DNA from: Parvularcula oceani | Lineage (GTDB): Bacteria > Pseudomonadota > Alphaproteobacteria > Caulobacterales > Parvularculaceae | Assembly: GCF_000733125.1 (NCBI RefSeq) | Contig: NZ_JPHU01000003.1 | Coordinates: forward strand, 124,001-188,000 | Direction of reading: 5' to 3' | DNA: 64,000 nucleotides | Part shown: positions 14,222 through 23,613 of the stretch, in pieces | Layout of the letters: each line of letters starts with the position of its first letter | Numbering within the stretch: the stretch's first letter is position 1 | Made by a program: the position numbers and the translations under genes | Notes under the pieces: model-generated | The model's input: only the letters and a program-made list of their open reading frames with translations | Database searches by the model: none | What the model was told of the DNA's origin: nothing

Positions 14222-15193
14222 ATGATGCGGGCGCTCGAAAAGGCCGCCGACGTGGTGGGATGCGAGGCGGAAGGCCTGCGCGTCCTCAAATCGGCGTTCG
14301 ACGACGAAAACAGCGCGATGTCGCGCGCCTTCGTGGAAGCGATCGACGCGATCAGCCACACGCCCGGCCGCGTTGTCGTCACGGGCATGGGCAAGTCCGG
14401 CCATGTCGGGCGGAAGATCGCGGCGACCCTCGCCAGCACCGGCCAGCCCGCCTCCTATGTCCATCCGGGCGAGGCGAGCCACGGCGATCTCGGCATGATC
14501 GGGGAAAGCGACGTCGTCCTGGCGATCTCCAATTCCGGCGAAACGCCCGAACTCGGCGATATCCTCTCTTATTGCAGCCGCTTCGGCATTCCGCTCATCG
14601 GCATCACCTCCGCCCCCGATTCGAGCCTCGGGCGGGCGGCGGACGTCATCCTGCCCCTGCCGCCCGCGGGAGAGGCCTGTTCGGAGACCCATGCACCGAC
14701 CACTTCGACGACCATGACCATGGTGGTGGGCGACGCGCTCGCCGTCGCGCTGCTGACGGCGCGGGGCTTCACCGGAGACGATTTCCGCACCTTCCATCCC
14801 GGCGGCAAGCTGGGCGCGACGCTGCGCCGGGTCTCCGACCTCATGCATGACGGCCGGGAGCTGCCGCTCGTCCCGCTGGGCACTCCCGTGCCGGAGGCGG
14901 TGCGAAGGCTGACCGAGGGCGGCTTCGGCTGCATCGGGGTGATCGAGGGCGAGCGCCTGGTCGGCATCATCACTGATGGCGACATCCGCCGCCATCTGGG
15001 CGACGATCTCAGCCGCGTCGCGGTCGAGCGGGTGATGACGCGGAACCCCAAGACCGTGAGGCCGGACACGCTCGCCGCCGAGGCGCTCGGCGTCCTCTCG
15101 CGCACCAGGATCACCGCCCTCTTCGTCGTCGAGGACGAGCGGCCGGTCGGCCTGCTGCACGTGCATGACTGCCTGCAGCTCGGCGTGATGTAG
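14222..15193 (+). CDS. kdsD: Arabinose-5-phosphate isomerase (KpsF/GutQ family)
   Basis: 323 residues: an N-terminal SIS domain (about 30-170; VTGMGKSGHVGRKIAATLAS, ISNSGETPELGDI) followed by two CBS domains. It interconverts ribulose-5-phosphate and arabinose-5-phosphate, feeding KdsA. Its divergent pairing with kdsA supports this role rather than a gut-operon paralogue. Start chosen at the first of two tandem methionines. Confidence 0.93.
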   Translation: MMRALEKAADVVGCEAEGLRVLKSAFDDENSAMSRAFVEAIDAISHTPGRVVVTGMGKSGHVGRKIAATLASTGQPASYVHPGEASHGDLGMIGESDVVLAISNSGETPELGDILSYCSRFGIPLIGITSAPDSSLGRAADVILPLPPAGEACSETHAPTTSTTMTMVVGDALAVALLTARGFTGDDFRTFHPGGKLGATLRRVSDLMHDGRELPLVPLGTPVPEAVRRLTEGGFGCIGVIEGERLVGIITDGDIRRHLGDDLSRVAVERVMTRNPKTVRPDTLAAEALGVLSRTRITALFVVEDERPVGLLHVHDCLQLGVM

Positions 15194-15238
15194 GCGAACG
15201 CGCCGCGCGCCCTACCCTCCCCCGCCGGGAGGATGATC

Positions 15239-16681
15239 ATGACGGAGAAGACGGCGCCCGCCCTCGTCTGGCTGCGGGCGGATCTGCGATTTGCCGACAA
15301 TCCGGCCTTGCGCGCCGCCGCCGATAGCGGGCGGCCCGTGGCCTGCCTCTACGTGCTCGACGACGAGACGCCGGGCGAGTGGGCGATGGGGGCCGCGCAG
15401 CGCTGGTGGCTGCACCATTCGCTCGAAGCCTTCGGCGAGGATATCGGCAAGTTCGGCGGCGCCCTGATCCTGCGCCGCGGCGATGCCCGGGCCGTGGTGC
15501 CGGGGGTGGCCGAGGCGCTGGGGGCGGACACCGTCTACTGGAACCGACGCTATATCGGCTGGCAGGCGGAGACGGATGCCGATATCCGCCACACCCTCGA
15601 AGACCAGGATGTCGCGGTCGAGAGCTTCAAGGGCACGCTGCTCTTCGAGCCCGGCGAGATCCGCACCAAGAGCGACACGCTCTACAAGGTCTTCGGCCCC
15701 TTCTGGAAGCAGCTCCGCGGGAAGGAGATCCGCGACACGCTGCCCAAGGTGACCAAGCTCGAAGCGCCGCATCGGCTGCCGGATACGGACGATCTATCCG
15801 GCTGGAATCTGCTGCCGACGAAGCCGAACTGGGCGAAAGGTTTCGGCCCCGTCTGGACGCCGGGCGAGCGCGGGGCGCGGGAGCGCTGGCGGGACTGGCG
15901 GCGCAGCGACGCCGCCGATTACGCCGATACCCGCAATCGTCCCGCTGGCGACACCACCTCGCGGCAGTCACCGGCGCTGCATTTCGGCGAGATCAGCCCG
16001 GTCGAGATGTGGTACGACATCGAGACCGATGTCGAAGAGGGCCGGTTGAGCGAGGACGCTGCCGAGCGCTGGCTCTTCGAACTCGGCTGGCGGGAATTCC
16101 ACTACCAGCTCCTCTGCGACCAGCCGCAGATGTTCGATCGCCCGCTCGATGACCGCTTCAGCGATTTCGAGTGGGAAGAGGACGAGAAAGCCTTCCGCGC
16201 CTGGACCAGGGGCCGGACAGGCTATCCGATCGTGGACGCCGGCATGCGCCAGCTCTGGCAGACCGGCTGGATGCACAACCGCTTGCGGATGATCACGGGC
16301 AGCTTCCTGATCAAGGACCTGCTGATCGACTGGCGCCGCGGCATGAAGTGGTTCTGGGACTGCCTCGTCGACGCCGACCCCGCCAACAACACGGCGCAAT
16401 GGCAGTGGGTCGCGGGATGCGGCGCGGACGCCTCGCCCTTCTTCCGCATCTTCAACCCCGTCGGCCAATCCGAACGCTTCGACAAGCAGGGCGACTTCAT
16501 CAGAGCATGGGTGCCGGAACTCGCGGAGCTTCCCGCAAAGCACATCCACGCCCCCTGGAAGGCGCCGGAGGACGTCCTGGAGAAAGCCGGCGTCGCGCTC
16601 GGTAAGACCTATCCCCGCCCCATCGTCGATCACGCCGAGCGGCGCGAAGAGGCGCTGGCCCGCTACAAGGCGACGCGGTGA
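15239..16681 (+). CDS. phr: Class I deoxyribodipyrimidine photolyase
   Basis: 480 residues. The N-terminal antenna Rossmann domain begins [15 protein letters not shown]. The C-terminal FAD-binding part has [37 protein letters not shown] and the signature [21 protein letters not shown]. Enzymes of this class repair cyclobutane pyrimidine dimers with blue light. ATG at 15239 is favoured over the ATG at 15233 because GGAGG at 15228-15232 is then at proper spacing. The preceding gene is kdsD; the next converges. Confidence 0.93.
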   Translation: MTEKTAPALVWLRADLRFADNPALRAAADSGRPVACLYVLDDETPGEWAMGAAQRWWLHHSLEAFGEDIGKFGGALILRRGDARAVVPGVAEALGADTVYWNRRYIGWQAETDADIRHTLEDQDVAVESFKGTLLFEPGEIRTKSDTLYKVFGPFWKQLRGKEIRDTLPKVTKLEAPHRLPDTDDLSGWNLLPTKPNWAKGFGPVWTPGERGARERWRDWRRSDAADYADTRNRPAGDTTSRQSPALHFGEISPVEMWYDIETDVEEGRLSEDAAERWLFELGWREFHYQLLCDQPQMFDRPLDDRFSDFEWEEDEKAFRAWTRGRTGYPIVDAGMRQLWQTGWMHNRLRMITGSFLIKDLLIDWRRGMKWFWDCLVDADPANNTAQWQWVAGCGADASPFFRIFNPVGQSERFDKQGDFIRAWVPELAELPAKHIHAPWKAPEDVLEKAGVALGKTYPRPIVDHAERREEALARYKATR

Positions 16682-16712
16682 GGGAGCGGCCGGGGCCGCC
16701 CCCTCGCCGCGC

Positions 16713-18893
16713 TCAGAAGGCGTAGCCGAGCGAGACGCGGAAGTTCCGGCCCGGCAGGGGCACCTCGTCCTTGAGGAAGGAGGTATGCGTGCGCGCCTCC
16801 TCGTCATTGGCGTTGAGGAGGGCGGCGCGGAGCATGAGCTGGTCGGTCAGCGCGTATGATGCATAAAGATTGATCATCGCATAGCTGTCGGTCGGCAGCT
16901 CGAAATCCGTCACGTCGTCCTGCTCGCCCGCATATTCGACCTCCGCGCGGAGGTTGAGGCCGTAGCCGTCCGCCTCGATGCCGCCCGTCAGCCCGAGCGG
17001 CGGAATGCGGGGCAGGTCCTCCTCCTCGCCCTCGGCCACGCCGGTCAGTTCCGCATCGACATAGTCGAGCACGCCATCGGCGGTGAGGACGAAGCCGCCC
17101 GCCTCCGCGAACTCGTATTCGCCATAGAGCTCGAAGCCCGCGAAACGCGCATCGGCGCCGGTGAACTGGAAGACCGGCAGCTCGCCGAATTCCTCCAGCT
17201 CCTCGGGGTCGTCCACCCCGCGCATGGCCAGAAGCTCGTCGGCGAAGAGGCCCGTCTCCCGTTCGTATACGTAGTCGTCGTAATCCGTGTAGAACAGGTT
17301 CAGGGTCAGATAGCCCCGGTCGCCATGCAGATGCGCCAGCGCCTCGATCCCGTTCGCCGTCTCGATGCCGAGCGTCTGGTCGCCGAGTTCATAGGCGTCG
17401 GTGGCGAGGTGCGGGCCGTCCGAGAACAGCTCTTCGCTGGTCGGCGGACGCTTGGTGTGCAGCAGGGTCGCTGCGAGGGTCAGCGTGTCGGCCACGTCAT
17501 AGCCGGCGCCGAGCGATGCCGAGAGCCCGTCGAAATCGAGGGTCCGGCCATCCGTGCTGCGCTCGTGCTCGGTCGTCTCGAAGCGCAGCGCTCCTTCGAG
17601 ATGCAGGGGGCCGTCCCGCCATTCCTGGAAGGTATAGAGGCCCCATTGCTCGGTCTTCGTCGGCGGCACGAAGGCCTCCTCGCCGATGGCCGCGAAGTCG
17701 CGCTTGCGCAGCTGGAGGCCGCTTGCGCCGCGCCAGCCGTCGCGCTCGATCTGCGTCACCTCCAGCCGCGTCTCATAGCCCTCGTTCGAAAAGACGGTGC
17801 CTGGCTCCCCCGGCCCTTCGAATTCGGTGTGGGTATAGTCGGCATAGCCCGCGAAGAGGCGGATCGCCTCGACGAAACGCTCCGGCTCATAGGCGGCGTT
17901 GAGGTCGTAGCGGGTCTGGCCGAGGTCGATGAAGACGCCCCCTTCCTCGGCGTGCTCTTCCTCGTGCTCTTCTTCTCCATGCTCCTCTTCGAGTTCGAGG
18001 TGCTCCTCATGCGCATGTCCGGCCGGAACGCCGTAGCGCGTGTTCGTGTCCTGGATCGACACGGCGAGGAAACCGCGCTCGCCGATGAAGGAAAGACCGC
18101 CAGTGGCCGAGGCGCTGTTCGTGAAGCTGTTCTCCAGCGCGCCCGGTTCTTCCTCGTCGTGGTCGAGGTCCTCTTCCTCGGCCTCTTCGAGCGCCCGCAG
18201 CGCTTCTGACTCGGCGAAGCCGGGAATCTCGTAGTCTTCGGCATCGCGCCAGGTGCCGGCGGCATGGAGGACGACGTCGACGCCCCCGATGCGGCCCGCA
18301 AGGCCCGTGACCCCGCCTGCGACCTCCGCGCCGTCATCGACCGTGCTGCCCTGCACGCGAAGGGCGCCCTCTATGCCGGTCTCGGGCGCCTCGGTCGGCA
18401 GCCGCCCGTCGATGACGTTGACCACGCCGCCGGCAGCCGAGCTGCCATAGCGGAGAAGCCCCGTGCCCCGGATCACCTCGATCCGCTCGGCCGTCGCCGG
18501 CTCGACCGCCACGGCATGGTCGGGGCTGGCCGACGAGGCGTCGATCGAGCCGATGCCGTTGGTGAGGATCCGGACCCGGTCGCCGCCGAGGCCCCGGATG
18601 ATGGGGCGCGATGCGCCCGCGCCGAAGAAGGTGGTCGAGACGCCGGGCTCCTGGCGCAGGGTCTCGCCGATCGTGCTGGCCGATTGCCGCGCCAGCTCTT
18701 CGCCGGACAGGACAGAGGCCCCGGCAAGGAGCTCGTCCTGCGTGCGGTCGAGCGGCGATCCGGTCACGACGATCACGTCATCGGCGGCCCGCTGCTGCGG
18801 CGGCGCCTCCTGAGCGTGAGCAGGAAGAAGGGCGGACACCGCGCAGGACGCGGCGAGGGCTGCGCAGGCGCGCGCATGCGGAGAATGGGACAT
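16713..18893 (-). CDS. TonB-dependent receptor, ZnuD-like, with His/Glu-rich loop
   Basis: 726 residues: signal peptide ending AHA, plug domain with DDVIVVTGSPLDR, SIGETLRQEPGVSTTFFGAG and RPIIRGLGGDRVRILTNGIG, then a C-terminal beta-barrel ending in YAF. The plug text closely matches the ZnuD group of zinc receptors. Two acidic/His insertions stand out: one rich in Glu/Asp (about residues 222-250) and one with many HE/EE units (about 293-318), both likely extracellular metal-collecting loops. The small His-rich secreted protein upstream fits the same role. Metal choice (zinc rather than cobalt or nickel) is inferred. Confidence 0.8.
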   Translation of the reverse strand: MSHSPHARACAALAASCAVSALLPAHAQEAPPQQRAADDVIVVTGSPLDRTQDELLAGASVLSGEELARQSASTIGETLRQEPGVSTTFFGAGASRPIIRGLGGDRVRILTNGIGSIDASSASPDHAVAVEPATAERIEVIRGTGLLRYGSSAAGGVVNVIDGRLPTEAPETGIEGALRVQGSTVDDGAEVAGGVTGLAGRIGGVDVVLHAAGTWRDAEDYEIPGFAESEALRALEEAEEEDLDHDEEEPGALENSFTNSASATGGLSFIGERGFLAVSIQDTNTRYGVPAGHAHEEHLELEEEHGEEEHEEEHAEEGGVFIDLGQTRYDLNAAYEPERFVEAIRLFAGYADYTHTEFEGPGEPGTVFSNEGYETRLEVTQIERDGWRGASGLQLRKRDFAAIGEEAFVPPTKTEQWGLYTFQEWRDGPLHLEGALRFETTEHERSTDGRTLDFDGLSASLGAGYDVADTLTLAATLLHTKRPPTSEELFSDGPHLATDAYELGDQTLGIETANGIEALAHLHGDRGYLTLNLFYTDYDDYVYERETGLFADELLAMRGVDDPEELEEFGELPVFQFTGADARFAGFELYGEYEFAEAGGFVLTADGVLDYVDAELTGVAEGEEEDLPRIPPLGLTGGIEADGYGLNLRAEVEYAGEQDDVTDFELPTDSYAMINLYASYALTDQLMLRAALLNANDEEARTHTSFLKDEVPLPGRNFRVSLGYAF

Positions 18894-18952
18894 GGTTCGT
18901 TCGCTTTCTGAATGGGGATGCCGCCGCGCCAGGGCAGCGGCCGGAAACCGGT

Positions 18953-19246
18953 TCAGAAAGCGAGTGGCGGCGCCCGTCCTGGCGGCGTGACGGTGACCGT
19001 CGGGACGACCGCGGCCCGCGCTTCGAAGGCGCGGACGGCCGGCGCCGGCATTGGCAGGATCAGGACCGGCCCGTCCGGCGGCGGCGCGGCCGCATCGTCG
19101 TGAGAGGAATGCGCGGCGAGCGCGCAGGGCATGCCGCCATGCTCATGAGCCTCGGAGCCATAGACGACGCCATGCGCCGCCGCCGCGCTCTGAAGGAGCG
19201 CCGCGGCGAGCAGAACCGCCAGCAGGAGGAAGGCTCTTGGCTGCAA
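18953..19246 (-). CDS. Small His-rich secreted protein upstream of the receptor
   Basis: 97 residues starting at TTG, with no obvious ribosome site, so the exact start is uncertain. A signal peptide (about 1-22) is followed by SEAHEHGGMPCALAAHSSHDDAA, a His/Cys/Met cluster, and a Pro-rich tail ending PPGRAPPLAF. Such R-x-P-P-ending small proteins with a CP-His centre occur next to metal-related TonB receptors (DUF2946-like). It is 59 bases upstream of the receptor on the same strand. Function inferred: periplasmic metal handling. Confidence 0.6.
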   Translation of the reverse strand: MQPRAFLLLAVLLAAALLQSAAAAHGVVYGSEAHEHGGMPCALAAHSSHDDAAAPPPDGPVLILPMPAPAVRAFEARAAVVPTVTVTPPGRAPPLAF

Positions 19247-19329
19247 GGCTATCGTCTCGAAGAGGCTCGCGCGGACACTAGGTCAACGCTGCCGCAATGA
19301 AAAGCCGGGGGCGGGAAGCGCGGGCGTTC

Positions 19330-20449
19330 TCAGCCCGACGCCTCCTCCTTGCCGCCGACCCGCTGGGCCAGCGCCGCCGCCATGAAGGCGTCGATGTCGC
19401 CGTCGAGGACATTGTCCGGGCTTGGGCTTTCCACGCCCGTGCGCAGGTCCCTCACCATCTGATAGGGCTGCAGGACATAGGAGCGGATCTGGTGGCCCCA
19501 GCCGATATCGGTCTTGCTGGCCGCCTCGGCATTGGCCTCTTCCTCGCGCCGCTGAAGCTCCTGCTCGTAGAGGCGCGCCTTCAGCATGTTCCAGGCGGTG
19601 GCCCGGTTCTTGTGCTGGGACCGCTCGGACTGGCACTGCACGACGATACCGGTGGGTTCGTGCGTGATGCGCACGGCGCTGTCGGTCGTGTTGACGTGCT
19701 GCCCGCCGGCGCCCGACGCCCGGAAGGTGTCGACGCGGCAGTCGCTCTCATTGACCTCGATCTCGATCTCGTCGTCCACGACCGGATAGACCCAGACGCT
19801 GGCGAAGCTCGTATGGCGCTTGGCCGCCGAGTCGAAGGGGCTGATCCGCACGAGGCGGTGCACGCCGCTTTCGGTCTTCAGCCAGCCATAGGCGTTCTCG
19901 CCCTTGACCAGGATGGTGGCCGACTTGATGCCTGCCTCTTCTCCATCGGTCTGGTCGGTGACGTCCACCTTGTAGCCGTGCTGCTGCGCCCAGCGCACAT
20001 ACATGCGCAAGAGCATGCCGGCCCAGTCATTGGACTCGGTGCCGCCCGCGCCGGCATTGACCTGGAGATAAGTATCGTTGGCGTCCGCCTCGCCCGAAAG
20101 CAGCGCTTCGAGTTCGGCCGTTCCCGCGCGCTTGCGCAGGGTGACGAGGCTCGCCTGCATCTCGTCGAGCGCGGCCTCGTCATCCTCGGCCTCGGCCATC
20201 TCGGCGAGTTCGAGAAGGTCGGACAGCTCGGTCTCGATGCCGGTCAGCGCGCCGATCGCGTTGTCGAGGCGCGTGCGCTCGCGCATCAGCTTCTGCGCAT
20301 TGTCGGGATCGTCCCAGAGGGCCGGATCCTCGGCGAGTTCGTTCAGTTCGGAAAGGCGGGCATTGGCGACGTCCCAGTCAAAGACGCCTCCTCAGCAGGG
20401 ACAGCGATTGCCTCACCTGCTCGGCTTCGTGGTTGATCTCTGCGCGCAC
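19330..20449 (-). CDS. prfB: Peptide chain release factor 2, with programmed +1 frameshift
   Basis: 372 residues if the shift is included. Translation begins at GTG (20449), giving a short V-R-A-E-I-N-H-E leader of 23 codons that stops at an in-frame UGA (20378-20380). After a +1 slip on CUU, reading continues [15 protein letters not shown]... The product has [21 protein letters not shown], the GGQ loop ([16 protein letters not shown]) and typical RF2 length. RF2 recognises UGA and UAA. The shift lets RF2 level control its own synthesis. Simple reading from 20286 would miss the first ~54 residues. Confidence 0.95.
20377..20392 (-). promoter_or_regulatory. RF2 frameshift signal
   Basis: On the minus strand an internal Shine-Dalgarno-like AGGAGG (20387-20392) precedes CGT CTT TGA C. 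The CTT slippery codon, TGA stop and following C (20377) are the standard RF2 recoding site. Frames agree: GTG 20449 in frame with TGA; GAC 20379 in frame with the rest. Confidence 0.95.
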
Positions 20450-20537
20450 GGAACGCTCCGTTTCTTGTGGGAAGAACGGGATAACCAAGCCGGCGCATGC
20501 CCGCAAGACGGATCGCGGCAGAGCCGGCCGGGACCGG

Positions 20538-20903
20538 CTAGAAACCGAGCCCGTCGAGAACCGCCTTGAGGTCGTTTCCGCTATAGGGCTTGGTCAGGAC
20601 CGGGACGCCGAGGCGGGCCAGAGCCGCATCGGCGCTGTCATACCCGCTCGTGACGACGACGCTGTCTCCGTTCCGCGCGAGCTGCTCGACGAGCGGCAGG
20701 CTGCTGATCCCGTCGAGGTTCAGGTCGCAGAGGACGAGGTCGAAGGTGCCGCCCTCGATGAGGCCGCTCGCCTCGCGAAAGTTTCCCGCCGCGCTGACGG
20801 TGCCGAAACCGAGCTGGCGCAGGCGCTCCTCGGTATCGAGGGCGATCAGCATGTCGTCCTCGACGACGAGAACGCTGGCATCCTGGCGCAGGGCCCGCTT
20901 CAT
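20538..20903 (-). CDS. Single-domain response regulator (receiver only)
   Basis: 121 residues forming one receiver domain with no output module. Acidic pair E15-D16-D17 (VVEDD), phosphoacceptor D60 (LVLCDLNLDG), switch residue region T85-S86 and conserved K105 (LTKPYSG). It begins one base after the mrcA stop, so it is co-transcribed with a penicillin-binding protein gene. It may act by phosphorelay or as a phosphate sink. No kinase is encoded nearby. A longer start would overlap mrcA and is rejected. Confidence 0.88.
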   Translation of the reverse strand: MKRALRQDASVLVVEDDMLIALDTEERLRQLGFGTVSAAGNFREASGLIEGGTFDLVLCDLNLDGISSLPLVEQLARNGDSVVVTSGYDSADAALARLGVPVLTKPYSGNDLKAVLDGLGF

Positions 20904-20904
20904 C

Positions 20905-23514
20905 TCAGTAGATCCCTCCGAGATCGTCGGTGATCCCCTCATCTCCCCGGCCGCGGTCGAGGATGCTGCCATCGGCCCTGAAGCGGTCATCGCCCGTGAT
21001 GTCGTCGCCCGCCTTGAAGGCTTCGAGGATGACATTGCTGTCGCCGGGATTGGCGGGCAGGCCGGTGGTCGCGTTCACCCTGACGAGGCGGATGCCGGAG
21101 GGGGCGCGGAAGGGCACGACCGTTTCGCCCTGAAGGGCGAGGCGCATGAACTCGCCGAAGATCGGCGCCGCGACGATGCCGCCGCCCTCGCCCTCGCCCA
21201 TGCTCTTGGGCGTGTCGAAGCCGACATAGACTCCCACGGCGAGGTCCGGGTGGAAGCCCACGAACCAGGCGTCGCGGTAATCGTCCGTCGTGCCTGTCTT
21301 GCCGGCCAGCGGCACGGAGCGGTCGACGAAATTGTTGATGCGCGCGCCCGTTCCGCGGTCGATCACCCCTTCGAGGATCGAGACCATCTGATAGGCCGTG
21401 CGGGGATCGATCACCTGCTGGCGCGGATCGGCGAGAACGGGCTCTGCCTGCCCGTCCCATTCCTCGGCATTGCATTCGAGGCAGGTGCGGCTGTCGCGGG
21501 CATAGATCGTATCGCCATAGCGGTCCTGGATGCGGTCGATCAGCACGGGTTCGATCTTCTTGCCGCCATTAACGAATTGCGCATAGGCCGTGGTCAGGCG
21601 CATCAGCGTCGTCTCTCCGGCCCCGAGCGAAATCGCCAGCTCGCGCGGCAGCTGCTCGGAGACGCCGAAGCGCTCGGCGAGGCGGATGATCGGACCGACG
21701 CCCAGATCCTGCGCGAGCCGCGCGGTCATCGTGTTCCGCGACTTCTCGATCCCGAGGCGCAGCGTGCTTTCGCCATAGAAGCGGTCGGCGATGTAGTTGC
21801 CGGGCTTCCACCACTCCCCGTTCAGGCCCGGCGCCACGAAGGGCGCGTCGAGCACGATGGAGGACGGCGTGTAGCCGTTCTCGAGCGCGGTCGCGTAGAC
21901 GAAGGGCTTGAAGGTCGAACCCGGCTGGCGCCAGGCCTGGGTCGCCCGGTTGAACTCGGACAGGCCGAAGGAATAGCCGCCGACCATTGCGAGGACGCGG
22001 CCCGTATGCGGATCGATCGCGACCAGGCCGCCATCGACGGCGGGCACCTGGCGCAGGGCGAGCCGCAGCGCCTCGCCCTCGGCGCTCACCGGCTCGACAT
22101 AGACGACGTCGCCCGAGCCGAGCACCTGGGTGAGGGCCGTCACCTCCTCGCCCGTCGAATTGGCGTCGACATAGCGCTTCGCCCAGCGCGCCTCCTCGAG
22201 CGGCAGCGTGCCGGTCGTGCCGTCGGGCAGGCCGATCAGGGCCGATTGCGCGCTGACTTTCAGGACCGCGCCGACCATCCACGGGGCGAGGTCGTCCGAA
22301 GCCTGCCGCGCATTGAAAAGGTCCTGCCGCGTCTCGTTCAGCCGCTCCTGCCAGACAAAGGCCGGCTCCTCGCTGCCCTCGCCTTCGGCGCGCGCTTGGA
22401 GGTTGGAGGGCAGCTCGATCTCGGCCAGCGGCCCCCGCCAGCCATGGCGGCGGTCATAATCCTCGAGCCCCTTGCGGAAGGCCTGCCGCGCCGCCGCCTG
22501 AAGCCGGGGATCGAGCGTGGTGCGGACCGAGAGGCCCTCATCGTACAGCGCCTCGACGCCGTACTGGTCCACGAGGCGCCGGCGGACTTCCTCCGCGTAA
22601 TAGGCATTGGCATCGTCGACCGCGCCGAGCGGCGGCGAGATCTTGGCCCCGAGCGGCATGTCGGCATAGCGCTGCGCTTCGGCCTCGCTGAGATAGCCGT
22701 TCTCCGCCATCTGGCCGAGAATCCAGTTCCGGCGGCCGAGCGCGCGCTCCGTGCGGCGGATCGGGTGATAGTTCGAAGGCGCCTTGGGCAGGGTCGCGAG
22801 ATAGGCCGCCTCATGCGGCTCGAGCTCGCCCAGCGGCTTGCCGAAATAGTTCAGCGCCGCGGCGGCCACGCCATAGCTGCGGTTTCCGAGATAGATCTCG
22901 TTGAGATAGAGCTCGAGGATCTGCTCCTTGGTGAAGGCGCGCTCCATGCGGCGGGCGATCACCGCCTCCTTGGCCTTCCGCTCGATCTTCCGGTCGGAGG
23001 TCAGGAGAAAGTTCTTCGCCACCTGCTGCGTGATGGTCGAGGCGCCGACCAGCCGCTCGCCCTTGATGAGGCGCGGCAGGTTGGATTTGACGAAAGCCAG
23101 CGGATCGACGCCGGAATGCTCGTAGAAGTTCTTGTCCTCGGCCGAGATGAAGGCCTGCTTGACCGTGTCCGGAATGCTCTCCGCCGGCACGAAGAGGCGC
23201 CGCTCCCGCGCGAATTCCGCCGCGAGGCTGCCATCGCCCGCATGGACCCGCGTGGTCACCGCAGGCTCGTAATCGGCGAGGACATCGTGCTCGGGCACGT
23301 CCAGCCCGGAGATATAGGTCCACGCATAGATGCCGACGGCCAAAGCCGCGACGATGCCGAGGACCGCGAGCCCGCCGAGAATCTTCAGCGCGAGGCGCAG
23401 CCGGCCCTTCGGCTTCCGCTCGGGCTCGGGATCCTTGTAGAGCCGCTCGTCCCGATCGACCGGCGCGGTGATGCCGAACCGGTGATCTTCCGGGTTGTAA
23501 TCGTCTGCGCCCAT
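20905..23514 (-). CDS. mrcA: Penicillin-binding protein 1A (bifunctional)
   Basis: 869 residues: an N-terminal cytoplasmic segment, one transmembrane helix (about 40-63), a glycosyltransferase-51 domain with SAEDKNFYEHSGVD and GASTITQQVAKNFL, then a transpeptidase domain with S533-T-F-K536, SRN (KSRNTMT) and KTGTTDDYRDAWFVG. It polymerises and cross-links peptidoglycan. It follows amiC by 99 bases and is followed by the lone receiver gene, which suggests a cell-wall operon. Confidence 0.96.
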   Translation of the reverse strand: MGADDYNPEDHRFGITAPVDRDERLYKDPEPERKPKGRLRLALKILGGLAVLGIVAALAVGIYAWTYISGLDVPEHDVLADYEPAVTTRVHAGDGSLAAEFARERRLFVPAESIPDTVKQAFISAEDKNFYEHSGVDPLAFVKSNLPRLIKGERLVGASTITQQVAKNFLLTSDRKIERKAKEAVIARRMERAFTKEQILELYLNEIYLGNRSYGVAAAALNYFGKPLGELEPHEAAYLATLPKAPSNYHPIRRTERALGRRNWILGQMAENGYLSEAEAQRYADMPLGAKISPPLGAVDDANAYYAEEVRRRLVDQYGVEALYDEGLSVRTTLDPRLQAAARQAFRKGLEDYDRRHGWRGPLAEIELPSNLQARAEGEGSEEPAFVWQERLNETRQDLFNARQASDDLAPWMVGAVLKVSAQSALIGLPDGTTGTLPLEEARWAKRYVDANSTGEEVTALTQVLGSGDVVYVEPVSAEGEALRLALRQVPAVDGGLVAIDPHTGRVLAMVGGYSFGLSEFNRATQAWRQPGSTFKPFVYATALENGYTPSSIVLDAPFVAPGLNGEWWKPGNYIADRFYGESTLRLGIEKSRNTMTARLAQDLGVGPIIRLAERFGVSEQLPRELAISLGAGETTLMRLTTAYAQFVNGGKKIEPVLIDRIQDRYGDTIYARDSRTCLECNAEEWDGQAEPVLADPRQQVIDPRTAYQMVSILEGVIDRGTGARINNFVDRSVPLAGKTGTTDDYRDAWFVGFHPDLAVGVYVGFDTPKSMGEGEGGGIVAAPIFGEFMRLALQGETVVPFRAPSGIRLVRVNATTGLPANPGDSNVILEAFKAGDDITGDDRFRADGSILDRGRGDEGITDDLGGIY

Positions 23515-23613
23515 TGGGCCCGCCCCTAATTCACGTCTTCAGGAGGATATCGCAGCCCTACCCCCGAAAGGACAATGCCTCGTTCTCTTACAAAGGTGGC
23601 AGCAAAGGGGCGT

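Noticed and set aside
16682-16712. GC hairpin between phr and the ZnuD-like receptor as terminator
   Set aside because: The repeat (GCGGCC/GGCCGC) is very short and has no T-run on either strand.
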